From a virus: a stretch of DNA of 64,000 nt. Location: positions 124,001-188,000 of the IMG/VR virus record IMGVR_UViG_3300044974_001280. One strand, given 5' to 3'. Both the position numbers and the translations under genes were made by a program. Under the pieces are notes generated by a model. It worked only from the letters and a program-made list of their open reading frames with translations, ran no database searches and was not told the origin of the DNA. Shown one piece after another: positions 47,553 through 56,051 of the stretch. Within the stretch, counting starts at the first letter, position 1; each line of letters opens with the position of its first letter.

Positions 47553-48338
47553 ATGAGCTCCGTTACCGTCATAATTCCAAATTACAACTTCTCTGAATTT
47601 CTTGATACGACTCTTTTTTCCGTTTTTTCGCAGATCACCAATTTCGACGTGCAAGTATTAGTGGGGGATGATTCTTCTCAAGATCAGAGCGCTGGTATTT
47701 TAACACGGTTCAAAAAATTTTACGGGCAGGACAAATTCGACTTTTTTATCAACACAGAAAATAAGGGAGAAGTAGAAACAGTTAAAAGATTACTTTCTAA
47801 AGCTAAAGGAAATTATATAGCCTATCTTGATGGTGATGACTATTGGATAGATCCTTATAAATTACAGAAACAATTTGATTTTCTTGAGAGTAATCCAGAA
47901 TTTTCCGCGTCTTCTACCGGTTATTTAACTTTAGAAGGAGAGTATGGATTTTGTCCACATCCAGAAGGAGATTTATTTTTTGGAGTTCCCGAAGAATTTA
48001 TGGATAAAAATTTCACCTCCCCTGAATTTATTTCTACCGGCAGGAACTGTGTATATGCATCCTCCCGTTTTTTTAGAAATTATGAGGATCTTTTTCAGCC
48101 TTACTTTTTCGAATTTCCGTATTCAGATTGGCCCATGAATTATGAATTAAGCTTAAGGGGTAAGATTAACTACGATCATTACCCTAGCTACATTTATAGG
48201 AAACATTCGAATTCTTTAACTCATCCTAAAGAAATAGAAAAAGTGGATGAAACAAGTGAAAAAGAATGGCTTGATCAAAAGTCCCTGATTTTTACCAGGA
48301 GAAAAGAAGAATTTCAGAAAAATCAGAATAAACAATAG
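47553..48338 (+). CDS. Family 2 glycosyltransferase, paralogue 1
   Basis: A 261-aa GT2 enzyme: SVTVIIPNYNFSEFLDTTLF, LVGDDSSQDQSAGIL, and YIAYLDGDDYWIDPYKLQKQ with the D-x-D-D metal site. It transfers a sugar from a nucleotide donor with inversion. The gene at 53040 is its paralogue (same YWIDPYKL segment and the same C-terminal SSRFFRN region). It forms a run with the cupin. No membrane segment is seen, so it acts in the cytoplasm. Confidence 0.85.
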   Translation: MSSVTVIIPNYNFSEFLDTTLFSVFSQITNFDVQVLVGDDSSQDQSAGILTRFKKFYGQDKFDFFINTENKGEVETVKRLLSKAKGNYIAYLDGDDYWIDPYKLQKQFDFLESNPEFSASSTGYLTLEGEYGFCPHPEGDLFFGVPEEFMDKNFTSPEFISTGRNCVYASSRFFRNYEDLFQPYFFEFPYSDWPMNYELSLRGKINYDHYPSYIYRKHSNSLTHPKEIEKVDETSEKEWLDQKSLIFTRRKEEFQKNQNKQ

Positions 48339-48343
48339 AATCA

Positions 48344-48592
48344 ATGGAGACGAAAAATCACATTATTAATTCTCTCAAAAAAAGGCATCAGCTTTACACT
48401 GGATTACACGATGAGCAAATTAAGAAAGATCACCTCTGGGTGCTGAACCATCCCTTAAAAGGCTCGGTTAAAAAAGAATGGACTGATTTTGGGGTAAATT
48501 TAATTATGGCTGAAATGGGCTTGGATCAGAGATCCGCCGAGATTGAGATGTCTTTCTTGGAGCAAGAGTACGAATCTTTAGCCTCTAGATAG
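48344..48592 (+). CDS. Unknown small protein
   Basis: An 82-aa helical protein starting METKNHIINSLKKRHQLYTG. It follows the glycosyltransferase by 5 nt. Basic at the start, acidic at the end (AEIEMSFLEQEYESLASR). No family is recognised. Confidence 0.45.
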   Translation: METKNHIINSLKKRHQLYTGLHDEQIKKDHLWVLNHPLKGSVKKEWTDFGVNLIMAEMGLDQRSAEIEMSFLEQEYESLASR

Positions 48593-48611
48593 GTTCACGA
48601 CACCCAGATTG

Positions 48612-48619
48612 GATATATA
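48612..48619 (+). promoter_or_regulatory. Putative late promoter box GATATATA
   Basis: TTGGATATATAAAGG lies 16 nt before the ATG at 48636 of the secreted nuclease. Confidence 0.6.
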
Positions 48620-48635
48620 AAGGAAAAAATATCCA

Positions 48636-49223
48636 ATGCTATCAAGAATTTTACTTTTTGTCCTTTTTTTTCCTTTTTGTACATATTCACAAAGAGCATC
48701 TGTAGCGGTTAATGCGGGGGAATACTCTCTCGTTTACTCTGAAATATATCAGCAACCTCTAGAATTATCATACTCGGTCAGATGTACTGCGGCAAAGGAG
48801 AGCAGACAAGGATTGGATTTTTACCGGGTTGATTCCATCATTACCTCTGATCATGCGGATTACGAAAAGAATATCTGGGACAAAGGGCACCTAGCCCCGG
48901 CGGCTACTTTCAGTTGTTCTAAGGAGTCACTAGTAAGAACTTTCTCCTACCTCAACTGTGCTCTCCAACACCAAGATTTAAATCGGGGGGTTTGGAGAAT
49001 TTTAGAGGCCAAAGAGAGACAATTGGTAGCAGAATTTCATCAGGTCGACGTTCTCATTAAACTAGATTTTTCAGGGTCTCCTGAAAAATTAAGTACGGGA
49101 GCAACAGTTCCAACTGGTTTTTGGAAAATCCTAACCATCGACAAGAAAGAAAAAATAACTTATTATTTTCCAAATCGTAAGCCGGCCTTTACAGATCCTA
49201 AAAAATTTCAAATAGCAAATTAA
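48636..49223 (+). CDS. Secreted DNA/RNA non-specific endonuclease (NUC1-type)
   Basis: A 195-aa protein with a signal peptide (MLSRILLFVLFFPFCTYSQ, likely cut after S or Q). The mature part has WDKGHLAPAATF, matching the D-R-G-H active site of beta-beta-alpha nucleases with the catalytic His (the R is K here), and YLNCALQHQDLNRGVWRILE with the metal-binding Asn. It would degrade nucleic acid in the periplasm or outside the cell. A late box drives it. Possible roles are degrading free DNA at lysis or blocking incoming competitor DNA. Confidence 0.8.
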   Translation: MLSRILLFVLFFPFCTYSQRASVAVNAGEYSLVYSEIYQQPLELSYSVRCTAAKESRQGLDFYRVDSIITSDHADYEKNIWDKGHLAPAATFSCSKESLVRTFSYLNCALQHQDLNRGVWRILEAKERQLVAEFHQVDVLIKLDFSGSPEKLSTGATVPTGFWKILTIDKKEKITYYFPNRKPAFTDPKKFQIAN

Positions 49224-49249
49224 AAAATTTGAAACCTTGTTGGTGATTC

Positions 49250-49257
49250 AATATATA
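49250..49257 (+). promoter_or_regulatory. Possible late promoter box AATATATA
   Basis: ATTCAATATATAAAG lies 31 nt before the ATG at 49289. First base A rather than G. Confidence 0.45.
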
Positions 49258-49288
49258 AAGAAAGTTAAAACAAAAAACAAAAAAAACA

Positions 49289-49450
49289 ATGACAAAATCC
49301 CTGCTTACGCTCGCTCTCATTTCCATCCTAAGCTCCTGCGGTCCTGTAGTAGAAACTACAACTGATGAACCGGCAGTAGTTGAAGAAACCACTCCAGTTG
49401 ACACTACAACAGAAGCTACCGCCCCTGTTGATACAGTTTCAGCTCAATAA
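49289..49450 (+). CDS. Small lipoprotein
   Basis: A 53-aa protein. MTKSLLTLALISILSSCGP is a lipoprotein signal peptide with the lipobox L-S-S-C; acylation at Cys17 would anchor it in the envelope. The mature part is a low-complexity T/E/V/P/A chain (ETTTDEPAVVEETTPVDTTT). A terminator follows immediately. Phage lipoproteins of this size often act as o-spanins in lysis or in superinfection exclusion; the choice is open here. Confidence 0.75.
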   Translation: MTKSLLTLALISILSSCGPVVETTTDEPAVVEETTPVDTTTEATAPVDTVSAQ

Positions 49451-49464
49451 GATTTCTTCTCTTC

Positions 49465-49488
49465 AACCCAGCTTCGGCTGGGTTTTTT
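49465..49488 (+). terminator. Rho-independent terminator
   Basis: AACCCAGC and GCTGGGTT form an 8-bp stem with a TTCG loop, followed by T residues. It ends the lipoprotein transcript. Confidence 0.9.
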
Positions 49489-49513
49489 GTGATTAATTTA
49501 CAAATTTGAACTT

Positions 49514-50146
49514 ATGCATAGATCAGAAGTGATCAATCAGATTATCAGTACCAAAAAATTTAGCACCTACTTGGAGATAGGAGTAAGATGGCCTGAGGAT
49601 TGTTACGATTTAATTCAATGCGAAGAGAAATCTGGGGTCGATCCAGGTCTAGAAAATCCTGAAAATCCGGTCAAGTATCCGTTTACCTCTGATGAATTTT
49701 TTTCCAGGCTAGAAAATAATCTGTTGGATTTACCTCCTGATTATGAGTGGGATCTTATTTTTATCGACGGATTACACCTTTCTTACCAGGTAGAAAAAGA
49801 CATCTTAAATTCTTTGAATCACTTGACAGAAGAGGGAGTTATAGTTCTTCATGATTGTGATCCTTTTATGTATGAAGTAAATTACATTCGGGTCATCGAA
49901 GATTATCTTGGAGTAGCATGGAATGGAACAGTTTGGAAAACTATCTATAAGTTAAAGGCAACCAGGCCAGATCTGAATATTTGTACTGTTAATACCGACG
50001 AAGGTGTTGGACTGATCAAAAGGGAAAGCCAAGAGCTCGTTCCTTTCGATAACCCATATTTTGAGTATAAAATTTTCCAGCAAAATAGAACCAGAGATTT
50101 GAATTTAATTTCCCCTGAAAAAATATCTTCCTGGATTTTAGATTGA
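49514..50146 (+). CDS. Class I SAM methyltransferase-like protein
   Basis: A 210-aa protein. TYLEIGVRWPEDCYDLIQCE has the E-x-G SAM loop, WDLIFIDGLHLSYQVEKDIL the D-G-x-H motif, and EGVIVLHDCDPF the following strand, as in Methyltransf_24-type enzymes. A glycan or small-molecule O-methyltransferase is likely, given the cluster. The loop G-x-G is incomplete (E-I-G-V-R), so activity is not certain. It has no late box. Confidence 0.65.
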   Translation: MHRSEVINQIISTKKFSTYLEIGVRWPEDCYDLIQCEEKSGVDPGLENPENPVKYPFTSDEFFSRLENNLLDLPPDYEWDLIFIDGLHLSYQVEKDILNSLNHLTEEGVIVLHDCDPFMYEVNYIRVIEDYLGVAWNGTVWKTIYKLKATRPDLNICTVNTDEGVGLIKRESQELVPFDNPYFEYKIFQQNRTRDLNLISPEKISSWILD

Positions 50147-50206
50147 AACTTAAAATCCATCGAAAACTAATTCAGATTAGGCCGTATAATTTGAAAATTC
50201 ATCCCA

Positions 50207-50983
50207 TTGAAAACATTTCAAAAGCCCTCACAAGCCATCAAGTGGGCTAAGGAAAAATTGATCGATCACGGATATGTCGTACAGACCGAGAGATGGCAGG
50301 GTATACCTTCCCCTGACGACATGTGGGAAACCTTAAATACTTCTTTCTCTATGTTTGTCCCCCACACACTCGAAGAACTACGTGATGAGGTCAGACCTAA
50401 TCTTCCCTGGGCGGACGATCATTTTGAAGAAAGAATCGGGGGCCAGCCGCTGAATCCACCTCCTTCTAACGAATGGTGGCCTTTCAACCAAAAGAAGAAT
50501 TCCCAATTCAAAACAGAGGAGAAATTTTCTCACACTTATCCAGAAAGACTCTGGCCTAAATTTGCATCAGAAGAACCCAATTCGACCATGTTTGGCATTA
50601 GGTACAACTACGGTGACTTTGGTGATGTGATTGATTTGTTGGCAAGAGAACCTTTCACTAGACAGGCTTTTCTGCCCCTGTGGTTCCCGGAAGACACTGG
50701 ATCTGTCCACGGGGAACGAGTTCCTTGTACAATCGGCTATCATTTTATGAGAAGAGCGGATTATCTACACATCGTGTATTACATCAGGTCCTGTGACTAT
50801 CTCCGCCACTTTAGAGACGATATCTATATGGCTTGTCGGAAAGTTTTTTGGGTTCTAGAAAAATTGAGGGAAAGAAATCCCGAATCCTGGGGCGAGGTTA
50901 AACCTGGATTTTTTACCATGCACATCACTTCTTTGCATTGTTTCAATAAGGAGAAAGAAGTTCTAAGACAAAATAATAAATAA
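50207..50983 (+). CDS. Thymidylate synthase superfamily protein
   Basis: A 258-aa protein. TRQAFLPLWFPEDTGS and GERVPCTIGYHFMRRADYLH carry the R...P-L-W-F-P and V-P-C-T (catalytic cysteine) region of thymidylate synthase/dCMP hydroxymethylase enzymes, and IRSCDYLRHFRDDIYMA the S-x-D-x-x-x-x-F-x-x-D contact region. It is divergent from standard ThyA and could be a pyrimidine methylase or hydroxymethylase that makes a modified base, as in T4 gp42. The TTG start at 50207 gives the sequence MKTFQKPSQAIKWAKEKL; an alternative start further in is possible. Confidence 0.7.
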   Translation: MKTFQKPSQAIKWAKEKLIDHGYVVQTERWQGIPSPDDMWETLNTSFSMFVPHTLEELRDEVRPNLPWADDHFEERIGGQPLNPPPSNEWWPFNQKKNSQFKTEEKFSHTYPERLWPKFASEEPNSTMFGIRYNYGDFGDVIDLLAREPFTRQAFLPLWFPEDTGSVHGERVPCTIGYHFMRRADYLHIVYYIRSCDYLRHFRDDIYMACRKVFWVLEKLRERNPESWGEVKPGFFTMHITSLHCFNKEKEVLRQNNK

Positions 50984-50990
50984 AAAAATT

Positions 50991-51920
50991 ATGATCTCTC
51001 TAAATCACATTTTACCGGATAGAAACGGGATAGACTTTACCAGTCATTTTGACGAGGAAAGGGAAATTGTAATTAAGTTTATAGATTCTCACACAAGATT
51101 GTGTTATTGGGGTGACATAATTAATGTTTTTCCCAAATGTTCATACTGGGTAGCATATAGCGGTAGAATCACAAAATTTATCACTTTTGTAGTAGAGGAT
51201 TTGCAAACTGGAGAAATCCTACTCGAAGTTTGTGATTACTCAGATACTTTTAGGCATGATATAAGAAATTTGGACCCAAAGAACAGGTTGAAAAATATAG
51301 GAAGTAATCTTTCAAAAAAAGACTTAGTAACAGGGCTTGTACTTTGGGAGATTTTTTTAAGTGGGGAATACAACCACGAACATTGTAAAGTGGAACCTGG
51401 AGATGTTGTTGTTGATATTGGGGCAAACATCGGTTTCTTTTCCTTTTTTTCGATTACAAAAGGAGCTGCACAAGTTCACTCGTTTGAACCAGACCCCAAG
51501 CTATCAAGTTTTATTCAAACAAACTTCGGTGATTTGCCAATTCATGTCCACAATTTAGCTGTGTGGTCGGAAAAAAAGGATTTGAAACTAAATATTCATG
51601 AGTCAAGTGTTTTGAATTCAGTTTCTGTTTCGTTCGATCACACCGATGAAAGTGTTTTTTGTCAAGGAGTTGTCCTGGAAGAATGGGCAAAAGAAAATGA
51701 GGTAAAAATAGATTTTTTAAAAATAGACTGCGAGGGAGGTGAATGGGAAATTTTTCCAAACATGAGCTCTGAATTTTTAAAGTCTATACCAAAGATAGTT
51801 TTGGAATATCATATTCATCCTCCGGATCAATTATTGCTTATCTTTTCAGAAAATGGATTTCAAACACACCACACTGGAAATATGATCTGGGCTTGGCAGA
51901 ATAAAAAGATCTTGTCTTAG
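50991..51920 (+). CDS. FkbM-family methyltransferase
   Basis: A 309-aa protein. VEPGDVVVDIGANIGFFSFF is the SAM-binding motif I (D-x-G-A-N-x-G), then VHSFEPDPKLSSFIQTNF, and IDFLKIDCEGGEWEIFPNM, the L-K-I-D-x-E-G signature of FkbM enzymes. These methylate hydroxyls of glycans or small molecules. The N-terminal 130 residues are an extra beta-rich domain. The region is visibly richer in A and T than the replication genes. Confidence 0.85.
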   Translation: MISLNHILPDRNGIDFTSHFDEEREIVIKFIDSHTRLCYWGDIINVFPKCSYWVAYSGRITKFITFVVEDLQTGEILLEVCDYSDTFRHDIRNLDPKNRLKNIGSNLSKKDLVTGLVLWEIFLSGEYNHEHCKVEPGDVVVDIGANIGFFSFFSITKGAAQVHSFEPDPKLSSFIQTNFGDLPIHVHNLAVWSEKKDLKLNIHESSVLNSVSVSFDHTDESVFCQGVVLEEWAKENEVKIDFLKIDCEGGEWEIFPNMSSEFLKSIPKIVLEYHIHPPDQLLLIFSENGFQTHHTGNMIWAWQNKKILS

Positions 51921-51921
51921 C

Positions 51922-53043
51922 ATGAATTCTGATAATTTAATAGGAGAAAAAATATCAGATAAAAAGTTCTGTGTCATCATAGATGCATATCCCCAAACCA
52001 CGGAGGAACAAGAAATTCTTCTGGCCAATCTAAAAATTTTTCAACAAAATGAGATAGACGTTCTTTTAACTAGCCACCATCCATGTACTCCCGAGATTAT
52101 TGAAAACACTACTTATTTTATTTTTGAAAGGAAAAACAATTATCATTTCCTTGATTCAGACATTCTAAATTACAATCTAGAGGGAATACAAAATCCAGTT
52201 TACCTGAAATACATTCAAATAGGAAATGAAATGTTTAGAGACCATTTGGTTGTTACCGGTTGGTCGGTTTCCATTGTCTCCCAATTTGTTAATTCGATTA
52301 AATTTTTGTGGTCAAAGGGATATGAATTTGCCTTTTATTTTGTTGGAGATTTCAAATGTCCGGATAATATTCAACAAAAATTCTCTGAAATTTTTTCGAA
52401 TTTAGGGGAGCACAAAAATTACTTTATAAAAAATAATCCAAATTTTAGTAGCTGGTATTGCCCACACCTTTTTGGGTTTACTTTGGACGAAAGTTTGATT
52501 CAAAAAATTCCAAATCTCGATTTTTCGGATAATTCCAATTTTCAAAAGATTTTTCCCAATTGTGGTCTTGAAGATGTGATGCTAAAACTTTTTGGCGGGG
52601 ATAATAATCTAGTTGATGAACATTCCGAGATGGATAAATTTTTCGGATTCGGAAATTGGAATACAGTAAGTTCGATCATAAAACCTGGGCCAAGCGCTTT
52701 ACATTTCACCACAACTTCTTCACTATTCTGGAAGGAAGATCTATCGGATTGTTATTTACTTTTAAATGTTGAACCAGGTTGCCCTTGTAATGAAGTCAGC
52801 TTCTCCATTAAGATTATTACTGAAAATTCAGAAGAAATTTTCCATCGCGAAATAATTCTAGGAAAGGGAGGGTGGTACAAAGAAAAATTGAATGATTTGT
52901 TTGTAGATGGGGACTCTGTAGTTTTCACAAAAAAATTACATAATATAGAAGATGAAACATGTCAATTCACAGATTCTATAAAAATTAAAAGAGAAAACTT
53001 GTCTAAATATGCTTTGGTAAAAAATTACTATAAAATCGAATGA
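51922..53043 (+). CDS. Glycosyltransferase-like protein, family A paralogue 2
   Basis: A 373-aa paralogue of the proteins at 45859 and 56052. It starts DNLIGEKISDKKFCVIIDAY, then TEEQEILLANLKIFQQNEID, and has SKGYEFAFYFVGDFKCPDNI in the place of the metal-site strand; the D-N/D-F acid is altered, so catalysis needs testing. A beta-rich C-terminal domain follows. The ATG overlaps no gene, and the next gene overlaps its stop by 4 nt. AT-rich codon use. Confidence 0.5.
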   Translation: MNSDNLIGEKISDKKFCVIIDAYPQTTEEQEILLANLKIFQQNEIDVLLTSHHPCTPEIIENTTYFIFERKNNYHFLDSDILNYNLEGIQNPVYLKYIQIGNEMFRDHLVVTGWSVSIVSQFVNSIKFLWSKGYEFAFYFVGDFKCPDNIQQKFSEIFSNLGEHKNYFIKNNPNFSSWYCPHLFGFTLDESLIQKIPNLDFSDNSNFQKIFPNCGLEDVMLKLFGGDNNLVDEHSEMDKFFGFGNWNTVSSIIKPGPSALHFTTTSSLFWKEDLSDCYLLLNVEPGCPCNEVSFSIKIITENSEEIFHREIILGKGGWYKEKLNDLFVDGDSVVFTKKLHNIEDETCQFTDSIKIKRENLSKYALVKNYYKIE

Positions 53044-53810
53044 AAAGAAAAGAAATAAGTGTTATAATGCCGGTCTACAATTATGCTTATTTTTTAGATC
53101 GTGCTTTTTTTTCCGTTTACGTGCAAAAAATCGACTGCAATATTCATTTTATAGCCTGCGATGACTGTTCTACAGATCAAAGTCTGGCTATTTTACACAG
53201 ATTAAAAAATTTTGAAAACGAAAATTTTAAAATTTCGATATTTTCCAATAAAGAAAACAAAGGATTTATAGAAACCGTTATTTTTCTTCTCAAAAATTGT
53301 TCAACTTCTTATGTTGCTTATATAGACCCAGATGATTATTGGATAGATCCATATAAACTAAAAAAACAATTTGATTTTTTAGAAAATAATCCTGATTTTT
53401 CTCTCGTTAGCACTGGATATTTGATTAGTGAAGGAAGAAAATTGGTTCCCTCGGCGGATGGGAGCTTTTGGATTGCTGCTATGACAGAGTATAACTCCGT
53501 TTTACATCCAATTAGTGACGGAGAAATTGACAAAAAACTTTTACATCATAGTAACTTGTGCTACTCATCATCAAGATTTTTTAGAAATTTCACTGACATT
53601 GATTTAAGTTATGTTAAAAATAAGCATTTCATAGATTGGGCTACCAATTTTGAATTATCTCTTCGCGGTAGAATAGGATATCTTGATTATCCATCATTTG
53701 TTTATGAAAAAAAAGAAGATTCAATGTCATCTAAAGCTCAAACTGAAATAACAGAAAAAGATTTAGATGAAATTAAATCGATTTTCAATCAAAAATTTCA
53801 TAATTTTTAA
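53040..53810 (+). CDS. Family 2 glycosyltransferase, paralogue 2
   Basis: A 256-aa GT2 enzyme: EISVIMPVYNYAYFLDRAFF, ACDDCSTDQSLAIL, and YVAYIDPDDYWIDPYKLKKQ with the metal-binding aspartates. Close in plan to the gene at 47553, which suggests duplication of a glycosyltransferase pair. The ATG overlaps the previous stop (AATGA), so the two are translationally coupled. Confidence 0.85.
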   Translation: MKRKEISVIMPVYNYAYFLDRAFFSVYVQKIDCNIHFIACDDCSTDQSLAILHRLKNFENENFKISIFSNKENKGFIETVIFLLKNCSTSYVAYIDPDDYWIDPYKLKKQFDFLENNPDFSLVSTGYLISEGRKLVPSADGSFWIAAMTEYNSVLHPISDGEIDKKLLHHSNLCYSSSRFFRNFTDIDLSYVKNKHFIDWATNFELSLRGRIGYLDYPSFVYEKKEDSMSSKAQTEITEKDLDEIKSIFNQKFHNF

Positions 53811-53821
53811 ATTTTTTAAGA

Positions 53822-54982
53822 ATGAAAAATATTCAATTATTCAAACCTAAGTTCAGAACATCAGAAATCTGGGAACATATGCAAGAGTGTATGGAAATAG
53901 GATGGACAGGTTTAGGTTTTAAAACTCAGCAGATTGAAGAAGAATGGAAAAAATACACCGGATTTAAGCATGCGCATTTTCTAAATTCGAACACCTCTGG
54001 TTTGCATCTTGCCTTAAAAATTTTAAAAGACGCCAATAAATGGAAAGAAGGAGACGAGATTATCACGTCCCCCTTAACTTTTGTGTCTTCAAATCACGCA
54101 ATAATGTACGAAAGACTGAGACCAATCTTTGCAGACGTAGATGAATTTCTATGTCTGGATCCAAAATCAGTAGAATCAAAAATCACCAAAAAAACCAAAG
54201 CTGTTTTATTTGTGGGAATTGGGGGTAATGCCGGGAGGTTCGATGAAATAGTAAATTTTTGCCAACGCAAAGGCCTTAAAATTATTTTAGATGCCGCACA
54301 TATGGCTGGAACCTGGATAAAAAACAAAACAGAGGTTGGTGTTGGTTACTCGAAAGATCATGTTGGTTTAGATGCTGATGTTTCTATTTTTAGTTTTCAG
54401 GCGGTCAAAAATCTTCCGACCGCAGATTCGGGAATGATCTGTTTCAAGAATGAAGATTATGACGTATTAGCCAGAAAATTATCTTGGCTTGGAATTTCTA
54501 AAGACACTTACCAAAGATCACACGACAAAGGAAGTTATAAATGGGAATATGATCTCGTTGATGTTGGTTTCAAATATCATGGTAATTCTATGATGGCTTC
54601 GATGGCTTTAGTTGGTTTGAAATATCTTGAAGAGGATAACACCAGAAGAAGAGAAATCTGCCAAATGTATGAAAAGTCATTTCAATCTGCAGGCATCCAG
54701 TCAGTTAAAGTTTCTCCGTACACAGAACTTTCTTCTAGGCATTTGTATCAAATTGTTGTGGAAGAAAGAAACAAAACTATGGAATTTTTAAATATTCGTG
54801 GGATATATCCAGGAGTTCATTATCGTGATAATACCCATTATGATATGTACAAATCACAATTTGGGTTGAATCCGAATTCATTGAACCTGAGCGAGAAAAT
54901 TATTAGTTTACCTTTACATTTATTTTTAACCGATGATGATATTGAATTTGTGATTCAAAACGTTATCGAATCACAAAAATAA
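53822..54982 (+). CDS. DegT/DnrJ/EryC1-type sugar aminotransferase
   Basis: A 386-aa PLP enzyme. LNSNTSGLHLALKILK (phosphate loop), GDEIITSPLTFVSSNHAIMY, LKIILDAAHMAGTW (aspartate that contacts PLP), and VSIFSFQAVKNLPTADSGMI with the Schiff-base lysine in V-K-N. It aminates a keto sugar-nucleotide to an amino sugar. A GNAT acetyltransferase follows after 5 nt, a common pair that makes N-acetylated amino sugars. Confidence 0.88.
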   Translation: MKNIQLFKPKFRTSEIWEHMQECMEIGWTGLGFKTQQIEEEWKKYTGFKHAHFLNSNTSGLHLALKILKDANKWKEGDEIITSPLTFVSSNHAIMYERLRPIFADVDEFLCLDPKSVESKITKKTKAVLFVGIGGNAGRFDEIVNFCQRKGLKIILDAAHMAGTWIKNKTEVGVGYSKDHVGLDADVSIFSFQAVKNLPTADSGMICFKNEDYDVLARKLSWLGISKDTYQRSHDKGSYKWEYDLVDVGFKYHGNSMMASMALVGLKYLEEDNTRRREICQMYEKSFQSAGIQSVKVSPYTELSSRHLYQIVVEERNKTMEFLNIRGIYPGVHYRDNTHYDMYKSQFGLNPNSLNLSEKIISLPLHLFLTDDDIEFVIQNVIESQK

Positions 54983-54987
54983 CATTT

Positions 54988-55392
54988 ATGACCATTCGCG
55001 AATTTCAGAAGGGAGATGAAGCTGGATTACTGGAAATCTTGAAGGAGACCTGGTACATCACAGAAATACAAGAAAACGTTTTATCTGAATGGATGACAAA
55101 TAATTACAATTTTGTTGCGGTTGAAGAACAAGAAATCATAGGAACAATTACACTCCATCTCCAAAGAAAATTAATCCGAAATGGCGGGTTAGCAGGATTC
55201 ATTGAAGATGTGGCGGTGAAAGAAAAATTTAGAGGTAATAAAATTGGTTTTTTATTGGTTCAAAAAGCTTTGGAAAAAGCCAGGGATCTTGGATGTTATA
55301 AGGTTATTCTATCCTGTTTCGATGAGAGAATTAATTTCTATGAAAGATGTGGATTTTTCAGGGAGTGCAATACTATGAGAGTGGATCTTTAA
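54988..55392 (+). CDS. GNAT-family acetyltransferase
   Basis: A 134-aa single GNAT domain: MTIREFQKGDEAGLLEILKE, FIEDVAVKEKFRGNKIGFLL with the R/Q-x-x-G-x-G/A-type acetyl-CoA loop (R-G-N-K-I-G), and CYKVILSCFDERINFYERCG near the end. It is placed right after the sugar aminotransferase, so N-acetylation of an amino sugar is likely. Other acceptors cannot be excluded. Confidence 0.85.
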   Translation: MTIREFQKGDEAGLLEILKETWYITEIQENVLSEWMTNNYNFVAVEEQEIIGTITLHLQRKLIRNGGLAGFIEDVAVKEKFRGNKIGFLLVQKALEKARDLGCYKVILSCFDERINFYERCGFFRECNTMRVDL

Positions 55393-55402
55393 AATAAAAA
55401 AA

Positions 55403-56044
55403 ATGAACAATTCATACAACTTAAATTTAGATGGTATCATGGATGGACATCTAAAAACTTTATATAGAGGAATTATAACTGAAAAATCCCCATTTGATTA
55501 CGTAATGTATCAAATGATAATTAATGAAATAAGACCCGATTTGATAATAGAAATAGGGACTAATTATGGAGGATCGTGTCTGTATTTGGGTGATATTTTA
55601 AATAATATAGGTAAAGGTATGGTTCATACTGTGGATATTCAGGATGAAACTTTTTTATCAAATTCCGAAGAAAAGAGGGGTTTGATTAATCGACATCCAA
55701 GAATTCAGAGATTCTTGGGAGGTTATCAAGAATACAACTTGGATTATGCATCCTCATTTAAAAAAATTATGTTGATTGAAGATGGGTCACACAACTATAA
55801 CGATGTTTTGTCTGTGATGAATAAATTCAAAGATTTAATCAGCGAAGATTCCTATATGATCGTTGAAGACGGAACTGTGAATTGGATGGGCATCGAAAAA
55901 AACTATGACGGAGGTCCTCTTAGAGCGATAGAAGAATTTTTACCACAAAATCCACAATTCGAAATAGATAGAAAATGGTGTGATTTTTATGGTTACAATG
56001 TCACTTTTAATCCAAATGGATATTTAAAAAAAATTAATTTTTAA
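55403..56044 (+). CDS. Cephalosporin hydroxylase/CmcI-like SAM enzyme
   Basis: A 213-aa protein. RPDLIIEIGTNYGGSCLYLG is the E-x-G-T-x-x-G-G-S SAM site of CmcI/rhamnosyl O-methyltransferase-like proteins, IMLIEDGSHNYNDVLSVMNK has the D-G-S-H metal site, and SYMIVEDGTVNWMG follows. Such proteins O-methylate sugars. It lies in the AT-rich part of the glycan cluster. Confidence 0.8.
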   Translation: MNNSYNLNLDGIMDGHLKTLYRGIITEKSPFDYVMYQMIINEIRPDLIIEIGTNYGGSCLYLGDILNNIGKGMVHTVDIQDETFLSNSEEKRGLINRHPRIQRFLGGYQEYNLDYASSFKKIMLIEDGSHNYNDVLSVMNKFKDLISEDSYMIVEDGTVNWMGIEKNYDGGPLRAIEEFLPQNPQFEIDRKWCDFYGYNVTFNPNGYLKKINF

Positions 56045-56051
56045 AAGAATT

